From Amaricoccus sp047275745 (GTDB taxonomy: Bacteria; Pseudomonadota; Alphaproteobacteria; Rhodobacterales; Rhodobacteraceae), in assembly GCF_047275745.1 (NCBI RefSeq), contig NZ_JBKQWU010000005.1, positions 1 to 64,000 on the forward strand: a DNA stretch of 64,000 nucleotides, given 5' to 3'. Under the pieces are notes generated by a model. It was given only the letters and a program-made list of their open reading frames with translations. It was not told where the DNA came from and did not search any database. Made by a program: the position numbers and the translations under genes. This document shows positions 43,646 through 50,880 of the stretch, piece by piece. Position 1 is the stretch's first letter, and each line of letters begins with the position of its first letter.

Positions 43646-44694
43646 GCGACCGTCTCAAGACATTGATCGCCAAGGCCGTCGAAGGCCCCCTGACGCGGGA
43701 ACAGGCCGAGGGGGCCTTCTCCGCGATCATGGAGGGCGAGGCGACCCCGGCCCAGATCGGCGGCTTCCTGATGACGCTCCGCGCCCGCGGCGAGACGGTG
43801 ACGGAATTCGCCGCCGCCGCCGCCGTGATGCGGGCGAAATGCGTGCGCGTCCATGCGCCCGAGGGGGCGATGGACATCGTCGGCACCGGCGGCGACGGCA
43901 AGGGCACGCTCAACATCTCGACCGCGACCGCGCTCGTCGTCGCGGGCGCCGGCGTGCCCGTCGCCAAGCACGGCAACCGCAACCTGTCGTCGAAATCCGG
44001 CTCCGCCGACGCGCTCGGCGAGCTCGGCATCCAGGTCATGGTCGGCCCCGAAGTGGTCGAGCGGGCGCTGCGGGAGATCGGCATAGGCTTCATGATGGCG
44101 CCGATGCACCATCCGGCGATGCGCCACGTGATGCCCGCGCGGATCGAACTCGGCACGCGGACGATCTTCAACATCCTCGGCCCGCTCACCAATCCCGCGA
44201 AGGTGCGGCGCCAGCTGACCGGCGCCTATTCGCCGAAGGTGATCCGACCGATGGCCGAAACGCTGGCAGCGCTCGGCTCCGATCGCGCCTGGCTGGTGCA
44301 TGGCGGCGACGGAACCGATGAAGTCTCGATCGCCGGCGTCACCCATGTCGCGGAGCTTCGCGACGGCAAGATCAGCGAATTCGAGATCACCCCCGCCGAC
44401 GCCGGCCTGCCGAGCCACCCGTTCGAGGCGATCCGGGGCGGCACGCCGGCGGAGAACGCGGTCGCGCTCCGCCGTCTGCTCGATGGGGAGCCCTCGGCCT
44501 ATCGCGACGCCGTTCTCCTGAACACCGCCGCCGCGCTCGTCGTCGCGGAACGCGCCAGCGACCTCGGCGAAGGCGTCGATCTCGCGCGCGACAGCATCGA
44601 TTCCGGCGCCGCGCGCGAAAAGGCGGAACGACTCGCCACGCTGACGCGGCTCGCAGCCGAGGCCGCCCAGCAGGCGGAAGGACGAGGACGATGA
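43642..44694 (+). CDS. trpD: Anthranilate phosphoribosyltransferase
   Basis: The 350-residue enzyme joins anthranilate to PRPP. It has the PRPP loop IVGTGGDGKGTLNISTATAL near residue 76, AKHGNRNLSSKSGSADALGE, and RTIFNILGPLTNPA. The ATG overlaps the trpG stop, and its own stop overlaps trpC, indicating translational coupling. Confidence 0.95.
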   Translation: MSDRLKTLIAKAVEGPLTREQAEGAFSAIMEGEATPAQIGGFLMTLRARGETVTEFAAAAAVMRAKCVRVHAPEGAMDIVGTGGDGKGTLNISTATALVVAGAGVPVAKHGNRNLSSKSGSADALGELGIQVMVGPEVVERALREIGIGFMMAPMHHPAMRHVMPARIELGTRTIFNILGPLTNPAKVRRQLTGAYSPKVIRPMAETLAALGSDRAWLVHGGDGTDEVSIAGVTHVAELRDGKISEFEITPADAGLPSHPFEAIRGGTPAENAVALRRLLDGEPSAYRDAVLLNTAAALVVAERASDLGEGVDLARDSIDSGAAREKAERLATLTRLAAEAAQQAEGRGR

Positions 44695-45500
44695 CGATTC
44701 TGGACGAAATCAAGGCCTACAAGCTCGCCGACATCGCCGAGCGAAAGGCTACCCGCCCGCTCACGGAGATCGAGACACTCGCCCGCGCCGCGGGTCCGGT
44801 CCGCCCGTTCGGCAAGGCGCTGCAACGCGCCTCGATGTCGGGCGGCTACGGGCTCATCGCCGAGATCAAGAAGGCGAGCCCGTCCAAGGGGGTGATCCGC
44901 GAGGATTTCGATCCCGAGGCCCTCGCCCGCGCCTACGAGGCCGGCGGCGCCACCTGTCTCTCCGTGCTGACCGACGGCCCGAGCTTCAGCGGCGACGACG
45001 ACTTTCTTGCGATCGCGCGCAATGCCACCGCGCTGCCGGTCCTCCGCAAGGACTTCCTCTTCGATCCCTGGCAGGTCGTGGAATCCCGCGCGCTCGGCGC
45101 CGACTGCATCCTGATCATCCTCGCCGCGGTGAGCGACTCGGAGGCGGCCGCGCTCGAGGCGGCGGCCATCGAATGGGGCATGGACGTGCTCATCGAGACG
45201 CATGACGAGGAGGAACTCGCGCGCGCGAAGATGCTGCGCTCGAACCTCGTCGGCATCAACAACCGGGACCTCCGCACCTTCGTGACCGATCTCGCGGTGA
45301 CCCGGCGGCTGGCGCGCGATGTGGAACCGGACCGGCTGATCATCTCGGAATCCGGCATCGCGACGCGGCAGGATCTCGCGAAGCTCGCGAGCTACGGTGT
45401 GCGCTGCTTCCTGGTCGGCGAGACGCTGATGCGCGAGGAGAACGTGGAGGGCGCCACCCGGGCGCTGCTGCGGAGTCCCTGGACGCCGGAAGCCGGCTGA
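44691..45500 (+). CDS. trpC: Indole-3-glycerol phosphate synthase
   Basis: The 269-residue TIM-barrel enzyme has LIAEIKKASPSKGVIREDFD near residue 53, CLSVLTDGPSFSGDDDFL, PVLRKDFLFDPWQVVESRAL, LVGINNRDLRTFVTDL and IISESGIATRQDL. It closes the indole ring. The gene is monofunctional (no TrpF domain), overlaps trpD by ATGA and moaC by TGATG. Confidence 0.95.
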   Translation: MTILDEIKAYKLADIAERKATRPLTEIETLARAAGPVRPFGKALQRASMSGGYGLIAEIKKASPSKGVIREDFDPEALARAYEAGGATCLSVLTDGPSFSGDDDFLAIARNATALPVLRKDFLFDPWQVVESRALGADCILIILAAVSDSEAAALEAAAIEWGMDVLIETHDEEELARAKMLRSNLVGINNRDLRTFVTDLAVTRRLARDVEPDRLIISESGIATRQDLAKLASYGVRCFLVGETLMREENVEGATRALLRSPWTPEAG

Positions 45501-45976
45501 TGTCCGGCCTCACCCATTTCGACGCCAGCGGCGCGGCCTCGATGGTCGATGTCTCCGAGAAGCCCGCCACCGCGCGGGAGGCCGTCGCCCGGGGCACGAT
45601 CCGCATGGCGCCCGAGACCCTCGCGCTCTTCATGGCCGGAACGGCGAAAAAGGGCGATGTGGCGGGCGTCGCACGTCTCGCCGGGATCATGGGCGCCAAA
45701 CGCACCGCCGATCTCATCCCGCTCTGCCATCCGCTGGCGCTCTCGCGCGTCGCGGTCGATCTCACGGCCGAGCCCGAGGCTGGCCAGGTCGTGATCGAGG
45801 CGCGGGTGAAGACGACCGGCCCGACCGGTGTCGAGATGGAGGCGCTGACCGCCGTCTCCGTCGCCGCGCTGACGGTCTACGACATGCTGAAGGCCGTCGA
45901 CCGCGGCATGGTCATCGGCGAGATTCGCGTGGTCATGAAGGACGGCGGCGCCTCCGGACGATTCGAGGCGCCATGA
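45500..45976 (+). CDS. moaC: Cyclic pyranopterin monophosphate synthase
   Basis: The 158-residue protein makes cyclic pyranopterin monophosphate in molybdenum cofactor synthesis. It has MVDVSEKPATAREAVARGTI, GVARLAGIMGAKRTADLIPL with the active-site CHPL, VKTTGPTGVEMEALTAVSVA and MLKAVDRGMVIGEIRVV. It overlaps trpC at TGATG, so tryptophan and Mo-cofactor genes share a transcript, a known Rhodobacterales arrangement. Confidence 0.95.
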   Translation: MSGLTHFDASGAASMVDVSEKPATAREAVARGTIRMAPETLALFMAGTAKKGDVAGVARLAGIMGAKRTADLIPLCHPLALSRVAVDLTAEPEAGQVVIEARVKTTGPTGVEMEALTAVSVAALTVYDMLKAVDRGMVIGEIRVVMKDGGASGRFEAP

Positions 45977-46061
45977 CGATCCCGATCGAGACAGTTCCGC
46001 GCATGACGGGTCCGGACAACACGGGTCCGATCAGCACGGGCCCTGTCGTACGGCTCCGGCC

Positions 46062-47255
46062 ATGACCGGGCTCATCAGCGTCGACGAGGCACGCGAGCGG
46101 CTCCTCGCCCTCGTCGCGCCGCTTGGTACGGAGCAGGTCGCGCTCGCCGCCGCCGGTGGGCGGGTGCTGGCGGAGGACGCGGTGGCGACGCGCGCGCAAC
46201 CGCCCTTCGACGCCTCGGCCATGGACGGCTATGCGATCCGCGAGGCGGACTACCGGGCGGGCCGCGCTCTCTCGGTGATCGGAACCTCGGCCGCGGGCGC
46301 GCGGTTCGGCGATGCCGTCGCTCCGGGCACCGCCGTGCGGATCTTCACCGGCGCGCCCTTGCCCGAAGGCGCGGAGCGGGTGGTGATCCAGGAGAATGTC
46401 ACCCGGACCGGCGATTCCGTGACCCTGAACGAGGCCGCGCCGGGCGGCGTCAACATCCGTCCCGCCGGAGGCGATTTCCGCCCGGGGGCACGGATCGCCG
46501 CGCCCCGCCGGCTCGGACCGGGCGATCTCGCGCTGATGGCGGCGATGAACATCGGCCGGCCGGTCGTCCGGCGCCGCCCCATCGTCGCCCTGATCGCGAC
46601 GGGCGATGAGCTTGCGATGCCGGGAGAAGAACCGGCGAGCGACCAGATCCTCTGCTCGAACAGCTTCGGGCTCAAGGCCATGCTGGAGACCGCCGGCGCC
46701 GAGGCACGGCTGCTGCCGATCGCGCGGGACACGACCGAGAGCCTCATGGCGGCCTTCGATCTCGCCGCCGGCGCGGATCTGATCGTCACGCTGGGTGGCG
46801 CCTCGGTCGGCGACCATGACCTCGTGCGCTCGACCGCGGTGGAGCGCGGGCTCGAACTCTCGTTCTACAAGATCGCCATGCGGCCGGGCAAACCGCTGAT
46901 GGCCGGCCGGCTCGGCACCACGCCGATGATCGGCCTCCCCGGCAACCCGGTCTCCGCGATGGTCTGCGGCCTGCTTTTCGTGGTCCCGGCCGTCCACCGC
47001 CTGCTCGGCCTTCCGGCCGATCCCCCCGCGCGCGTTTCCGCCCGCCTCTCGGCCTCGCTTGAGCGGAACGGCGAGCGCGCGCATTATATGATGGCCCGCG
47101 CCGAGGCCGATGCGGGAGGCTGGCGGGTCGAGGCCTTCGGGCGGCAGGATTCTTCGCTGCTCTCGGTCTTGTCGCAGGCGAACGCTCTGCTGATCCGCCC
47201 GGTGGATGACCCGGCGCGGACCCGGGGCGATCAGGTTGAGTTCATGTGGATTTGA
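46062..47255 (+). CDS. moeA: Molybdopterin molybdenumtransferase
   Basis: The 397-residue protein inserts molybdate into adenylylated molybdopterin. Signatures are AQPPFDASAMDGYAIREADY, FTGAPLPEGAERVVIQEN, RRPIVALIATGDELAMPGEE, VTLGGASVGDHDLVRSTAVE and FYKIAMRPGKPLMAGRLGTT with GLPGNPVSAMVC. The 85-base gap to moaC contains ACGGGTCC twice plus a third near copy (about 46007-46042), of no obvious role. The ribosome-binding site before 46062 is weak. Confidence 0.94.
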   Translation: MTGLISVDEARERLLALVAPLGTEQVALAAAGGRVLAEDAVATRAQPPFDASAMDGYAIREADYRAGRALSVIGTSAAGARFGDAVAPGTAVRIFTGAPLPEGAERVVIQENVTRTGDSVTLNEAAPGGVNIRPAGGDFRPGARIAAPRRLGPGDLALMAAMNIGRPVVRRRPIVALIATGDELAMPGEEPASDQILCSNSFGLKAMLETAGAEARLLPIARDTTESLMAAFDLAAGADLIVTLGGASVGDHDLVRSTAVERGLELSFYKIAMRPGKPLMAGRLGTTPMIGLPGNPVSAMVCGLLFVVPAVHRLLGLPADPPARVSARLSASLERNGERAHYMMARAEADAGGWRVEAFGRQDSSLLSVLSQANALLIRPVDDPARTRGDQVEFMWI

Positions 47256-47286
47256 TCAACCTGAGTTTGTATTTTCGGAATATCTC

Positions 47287-47315
47287 TTGACACAAAACAT
47301 GAACGTTTCTAGAAC
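47287..47315 (+). promoter_or_regulatory. lexA promoter with overlapping SOS box
   Basis: A perfect alphaproteobacterial LexA site, GAAC-N7-GAAC, lies at 47301-47315. TTGACA at 47287-47292 and TAGAAC at 47310-47315 form a sigma-70-like promoter with 17-base spacing, so the LexA box covers the spacer and the -10. This is textbook autorepression; lexA starts 31 bases further on. Confidence 0.88.
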
Positions 47316-47345
47316 ACTACGGAATTGATCCGAAGGAACCCGGCG

Positions 47346-48047
47346 ATGCTGACGCGCAAGCAATACGACCTGCTGCACTTCATCCACGATCGCCTGAGCC
47401 GGGATGGTGTTCCCCCGTCCTTCGACGAGATGAAGGAGGCGCTGGACCTCCGCTCGAAATCCGGCATCCATCGGCTGATCACCGCGCTGGAAGAACGCGG
47501 CTTCATCCGACGCCTCGCCCACCGGGCCAGGGCGATCGAGATCCTGCGCCTGCCCGACAGCCTCGAGAGCGGGAGCCCGTCGCCGGGCAGGGCGCGGGAG
47601 ATGGCGGGCAGCGGAACGGGGGACGCGGGCGCCGCGGTCATCCCGATGCCGACGGCCGCCGCCTCCTACGAGCTGCCCGTGATGGGCCGGATCGCCGCCG
47701 GTACACCGATCGAGGCGATTCAGCAGGTGTCGCGCAACATCGCCGTGCCGGCCGCGATGCTCGCGAGCGCGGGCCGGCACTACGCGCTCGAAGTCCGGGG
47801 TGATTCGATGATCAACGCCGGGATCAACAACGGCGATGTCGTGGTGATCCAGGAACGCGCGACCGCCGACAATGGCGATATCGTCGTCGCGCTGATCGAG
47901 GGCGAGGAGGCGACGCTCAAGACCTTCCGCCGCCGCGGCGGCACAATCGCGCTCGAAGCGGCCAATCCCTCTTACGAGACCCGGCTCTATCAGGACCATC
48001 AGGTCCGCGTGCAGGGAAAGCTCGTCGGCCTCATCCGGACCTACTGA
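47346..48047 (+). CDS. lexA: LexA repressor
   Basis: The 233-residue SOS repressor has an N-terminal winged helix (MLTRKQYDLLHFIHDRLSRD, SFDEMKEALDLRSKSGIHRL). A linker follows, then the self-cleavage domain with the Ala-Gly site in MGRIAAGTPIEA, the catalytic Ser in VRGDSMINAGINNGD and Lys in EATLKTFRRRGG. The start at 47346 matches the family; seven codons upstream is an alternative ATG. It has its own SOS-regulated promoter although it follows moeA closely. Confidence 0.96.
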   Translation: MLTRKQYDLLHFIHDRLSRDGVPPSFDEMKEALDLRSKSGIHRLITALEERGFIRRLAHRARAIEILRLPDSLESGSPSPGRAREMAGSGTGDAGAAVIPMPTAAASYELPVMGRIAAGTPIEAIQQVSRNIAVPAAMLASAGRHYALEVRGDSMINAGINNGDVVVIQERATADNGDIVVALIEGEEATLKTFRRRGGTIALEAANPSYETRLYQDHQVRVQGKLVGLIRTY

Positions 48048-48301
48048 GGTCAGCCGCTCCACCCGTCGAAGCGGCCAGGAGCGCCGCCATGGAAGCCACG
48101 CGCCGCATCGGGATCAGCGGCGTGACAGGCGAGATGAGATTCGGGACGCATGACCGGCCTCCGGTCGGATGAACCGCTCGCGCGCCCGAGACACGTCGGA
48201 CCGGTCGGCCGCGGTTCCGAGAACTAGCCACGCCCCGCGCCGCGATCCGGACCGGGCACGACGACGCGCTCGATCCGCCCCGCGTGGCGCTGGGCGCTCG
48301 A

Positions 48302-48745
48302 TCAGCTCATGCCGACCCGGCGCAAGCGCCGCGCGCCGCCGCGTGACTCGGATGCTGCGTTGGCGGGATCGGCCAGCGAGCGGACCAGCGCGATCAGGGA
48401 TGCGCGTGTGTCCGGGTCCGGGATCGACAGGAAGGCATCGTCGAGCATCGAGAGTTCGGCCTCCTTGGGCGACCCCTCCATCTCCTCGAAGCCGGGCCGC
48501 GCCCCGAGCCCTTCGTAGAAGTATTGCACGGGCACCTGCAGGATGCGGGACATCAGATAAAGCCGTCCCGCACCGATTCGGTTCGATCCGTTCTCGTATT
48601 TCTGCACCTGGCTGAAGGTCAGTCCCAGCTGCTGGCCCAGCCTGCTCTGGCTGACCCCGAGGTATTCACGCCGCTGACGCATGCGTCGGCCGACATGCGC
48701 GTCGACAAGACTGGTCTTGTCGGCCAGGGCCGTCAATTCGTTCAT
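48302..48745 (-). CDS. XRE-family helix-turn-helix regulator adjacent to luxI
   Basis: The 147-residue protein has an XRE helix-turn-helix at residues about 18-72 (VGRRMRQRREYLGVSQSRLG, LTFSQVQKYENGSNRIGAGR). A C-terminal helical segment (ELSMLDDAFLSIPDPDTRAS) probably mediates oligomerisation. AGGGGG lies upstream of the ATG at 48745. A near-canonical lux box at 48898-48917 and an 11-bp stem-loop at 48809-48834 lie between it and luxI, so it is likely a quorum-controlled regulator. Target genes are unknown. Confidence 0.82.
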   Translation of the reverse strand: MNELTALADKTSLVDAHVGRRMRQRREYLGVSQSRLGQQLGLTFSQVQKYENGSNRIGAGRLYLMSRILQVPVQYFYEGLGARPGFEEMEGSPKEAELSMLDDAFLSIPDPDTRASLIALVRSLADPANAASESRGGARRLRRVGMS

Positions 48746-48808
48746 GGTACGCCGCCCCCTGCTCGTTCTCCGTCGCGAGACCGCGATCGGACACCCTCCC
48801 GGCCGTGT

Positions 48809-48834
48809 CGACTCTCCCCATCGGGGGAGAGTCG
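48809..48834 (-). terminator. Perfect 11-bp stem-loop between luxI and the XRE gene
   Basis: CGACTCTCCCC pairs with GGGGAGAGTCG around an ATCG loop. On the minus strand it follows luxI and lies 64 bases before the XRE start, between the lux box and the gene. It lacks a U tract. It could partly terminate luxI readthrough, act as an mRNA leader structure of the XRE gene, or be a protein-binding palindrome. Confidence 0.5.
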
Positions 48835-48897
48835 GGATTCTCACGTCCGGCCCCATCCGCCGCTTGACCATAATCGTGATCCGGGCGGCTTCGCGAA

Positions 48898-48917
48898 ACC
48901 TGTCCTATTGTACAGGC
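48898..48917 (-). promoter_or_regulatory. Near-canonical lux box upstream of the XRE gene
   Basis: The 20-bp site is ACCTGTcctattgtACAGGC, with arms ACCTGT and ACAGGC: five of six base pairs are symmetric, and both arms match the classical Vibrio fischeri box ACCTGT-N8-ACAGGT except for the last base. About 22-24 bases further on the minus strand is an AT-rich GATTATGG segment that could be the -10. The geometry fits a LuxR-activated promoter reading into the XRE gene. Confidence 0.72.
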
Positions 48918-48946
48918 GCAGGGGGGAGTTTTCGGCGCGGCCGGGC

Positions 48947-49558
48947 CTATTCCGCCGCCATCAGACGCTCGGGCGCCGGGATCGCGGACATCTGCAGCAC
49001 CGCGTACTTCCGCCCGTCACTCTCGCTCGTATACGGCTCGCCGAGCCGGTGTGCGTCGAAGCCGAGCTGGCGCAGCCCCCGCATCAGGGGCAGCGGCGAG
49101 AGCGAGACCAGAGCCTCCGCCCCACGCGAACGCGCCGTATGGACCAGCCCGTCGACGATCAGCGTCAGGCAGGTCGCGCGCTCCGCGTGACCCGCGACCT
49201 CCTCCGACATCACCAGGCGGGTGCATTCCCAGACCTCGGGCGTCTCGATGTCGGCGGGCATCACCTCGGGCGGGATGCTGCTGAGCTCGCCCCGGAGCGC
49301 ATCGCGGAGCATGTAGGTATGCGTCCCCCAGCGCGCCGTCGTCGGCATGCAGCGCGCGCCGCCGATGACCCTGTCACCGCGCAGCACGAGCGAATAATGC
49401 GCGAGCGGATTGTCGTACTGGTCCATCTCCACTTCGTCGTCGTGGGGGATGTCCCATCCGAGCCCATCGACGAAGAAGGTCTTCCGAAGGCGAAGGAAAT
49501 CGTGGAAAGCCGCGCCGTGACGGTGCTGGCCGAGAAAATCGAATGTGATATTGCGCAT
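48947..49558 (-). CDS. luxI: LuxI-family acyl-homoserine lactone synthase
   Basis: The 203-residue protein makes an N-acyl-homoserine lactone from S-adenosylmethionine and acyl-ACP. The invariant LuxI residues are present: Arg25, Phe29, Trp35, Asp46, Asp49 (LRLRKTFFVDGLGWD, EMDQYDN) and Arg69 in VIGGARCMPTT, with ECTRLVM later. The chain length of the signal cannot be read from sequence. The ATG at 49558 has GAGG seven bases upstream, inside a strong hairpin. It lies downstream of luxR on the same strand by 106 bases. Confidence 0.93.
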   Translation of the reverse strand: MRNITFDFLGQHRHGAAFHDFLRLRKTFFVDGLGWDIPHDDEVEMDQYDNPLAHYSLVLRGDRVIGGARCMPTTARWGTHTYMLRDALRGELSSIPPEVMPADIETPEVWECTRLVMSEEVAGHAERATCLTLIVDGLVHTARSRGAEALVSLSPLPLMRGLRQLGFDAHRLGEPYTSESDGRKYAVLQMSAIPAPERLMAAE

Positions 49559-49584
49559 GACTCATCCTCGTTCTGGATGAGTCA
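49558..49584 (-). promoter_or_regulatory. Hairpin spanning the luxI ribosome-binding site
   Basis: In the mRNA sense, TGACTCATCC and GGATGAGTCA form a perfect 10-bp stem with loop AGAACGA. The right arm includes part of the GAGGATGAG ribosome-binding site and the A of the ATG. Folding would hide the site from ribosomes. As DNA, the same 27-bp inverted repeat could also be a regulator's operator. Confidence 0.65.
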
Positions 49585-49664
49585 AGCTAAGCCCGCGGCG
49601 ATCCCTCTGTTAATCTCCCATGCGGTCGGAACCGGCCAATAATCGCCGAGAGCGGCGAAAAGAC

Positions 49665-50255
49665 TCAGATCATTCCCAGCATGGTCGCCTTGGCCGCCGC
49701 CTGCGAGCCCGTCTTCGCGCGGAGTTTCAGCCGGGCGCTTTTCAACCGCTGCTTGATCGCGCTCTCCGAAACGCCCAGCGCGCAGGCGATCTCCTTCATC
49801 AGAAGGCCGTTCTTGACGAGGCCGAGCGTCTCGAGCTCCGCCGCCGTCAGGTTGCGCGGCTGCTCGTGGGCGTCGTGCTGAGCGCGCAGGAGCGTCGTCA
49901 GGTGCTCGAGTTCCTCGGTGGCGAAATCGCGGTCGGAGCGACAGAAGAGGCCGAAGCTGCGCTGCCCGGCGCCTCCGTCGTCACGACAGCTTACCGCCGC
50001 GCCGAAGAAGAGCCCATGGGCCTTGGCGAGTTCGAGCACGCCGAGCCGATCATGTATTCCGAGCTCGGTCCAACGCGCCGCGCCGTCGTTGTGGTAGCAC
50101 CAGGCGATGGCGGGATCGTGCACGATCAGGCCGCTCATCGTGTATTCGCGCACCCACAGCTCTGGAAGCTGGTTGTGCTCGACCATCGGAAAGGCAAAAC
50201 CGACACGCAGCGCGATGTAGTAGCCTGCCGGAGCGAGATCCTGAAAATCCTGCAA
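49665..50255 (-). CDS. luxR: LuxR-family quorum-sensing regulator (TTG start)
   Basis: The 196-residue protein has an N-terminal autoinducer-binding domain (APAGYYIALRVGF, WVREYTMSGLIVHDPAIAW, LGVLELAKAHGLFFGAAVS) and a C-terminal GerE-type helix-turn-helix (LTAAELETLGLVKNGLLMKE, IACALGVSESAIKQRLKSAR). A stop lies three codons upstream of the TTG, so no ATG can extend the N-terminus in frame. It is short compared with typical LuxR proteins (about 240 residues). With luxI adjacent it is the likely receptor of the LuxI product. Confidence 0.87.
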   Translation of the reverse strand: MQDFQDLAPAGYYIALRVGFAFPMVEHNQLPELWVREYTMSGLIVHDPAIAWCYHNDGAARWTELGIHDRLGVLELAKAHGLFFGAAVSCRDDGGAGQRSFGLFCRSDRDFATEELEHLTTLLRAQHDAHEQPRNLTAAELETLGLVKNGLLMKEIACALGVSESAIKQRLKSARLKLRAKTGSQAAAKATMLGMI

Positions 50256-50284
50256 CGTCGTTCAACCTACTCGCCGAGGCACAC

Positions 50285-50302
50285 GCGAAACGGGTCTTTC
50301 GC
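50285..50302. promoter_or_regulatory. Inverted repeat GCGAAA-N6-TTTCGC in the luxR/solo divergent promoter
   Basis: Perfect six-base arms with a six-base spacer give an 18-bp palindrome, the length of a lux box, but the arms do not match the CTG/CAG lux consensus. It lies 30 bases upstream of luxR and 88 bases upstream of the divergent gene. A regulatory site is plausible; the binding protein is unknown. Confidence 0.4.
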
Positions 50303-50390
50303 CTTCGCCTTCATGGCACTAGTTTCATCTGACTGTGACATTAGGGGGATTGGTGCCTCCTCGCAACCATGTCGCGAGCAAGAGGGGAAA

Positions 50391-50873
50391 ATGGCTCAGC
50401 GGACGAGCATCGCGACACTGCTGCGGGAGTTCGACCAGCGAAGCCCGGCGGGTTTCGCGATCGCGCTCCACATACGCTTCACCTCCCCCGCCTATCTGTT
50501 CCAGACCTATCCGAAGCGCTGGATGGACCATTATTCGGAGCGTGGCATGGTCGTAAACGATCCCACCGTGCATTGGGGCGTTCAGAATCTGGGCCGGATC
50601 CGCTGGAGCGACCTGGAAGCGATCGACAGCGCCGGTGTGCTCGACGAGGCGAAAAACTACGGATTGATGAACGGAGTGACCGTTTCAATTCTGCGTGATG
50701 GCACCCGCACGATCGCGAGTTTCGCCCGCGCGGACCGCGACTACGACGATTTCGAGATGGACGAACTTGAGGAACTGCTGCTGCGCCTGCACCGGGAAAC
50801 GGCGGATCTGCCGAAACTGGACCCGGCGGACCGCGAGGCGCTGCGCGAGCTTTCAGTCCGCCTAACGCATTGA
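50391..50873 (+). CDS. LuxR-like autoinducer-binding-domain protein lacking the DNA-binding domain
   Basis: The 160-residue protein is collinear with the N-terminal domain of the divergent LuxR. Compare SPAGFAIALHIRF with APAGYYIALRVGF, GMVVNDPTVHW with GLIVHDPAIAW, and the D-x-x-GVL-x-x-AK-x-x-GL-x-x-G-x-x-VS pattern. It ends LDPADREALRELSVRLTH, exactly where the helix-turn-helix should begin. AGAGGGGAA precedes the ATG at 50391. The frame is clean, with no downstream continuation: a convergent gene ends 8 bases later. Such domain-only proteins can form inactive heterodimers with a LuxR or buffer signal; neither is shown here. Confidence 0.82.
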   Translation: MAQRTSIATLLREFDQRSPAGFAIALHIRFTSPAYLFQTYPKRWMDHYSERGMVVNDPTVHWGVQNLGRIRWSDLEAIDSAGVLDEAKNYGLMNGVTVSILRDGTRTIASFARADRDYDDFEMDELEELLLRLHRETADLPKLDPADREALRELSVRLTH

Positions 50874-50880
50874 GATCGCC

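Noticed and set aside
48048..48301. A gene between lexA and the XRE regulator, such as comEC
   Set aside because: Frames here are short, without start signals or family motifs; only minor palindromes were seen.
50285..50302. Second lux box at luxR
   Set aside because: Size and symmetry fit, but arms GCGAAA/TTTCGC lack the CTG/CAG core; kept only as an unspecified inverted repeat.
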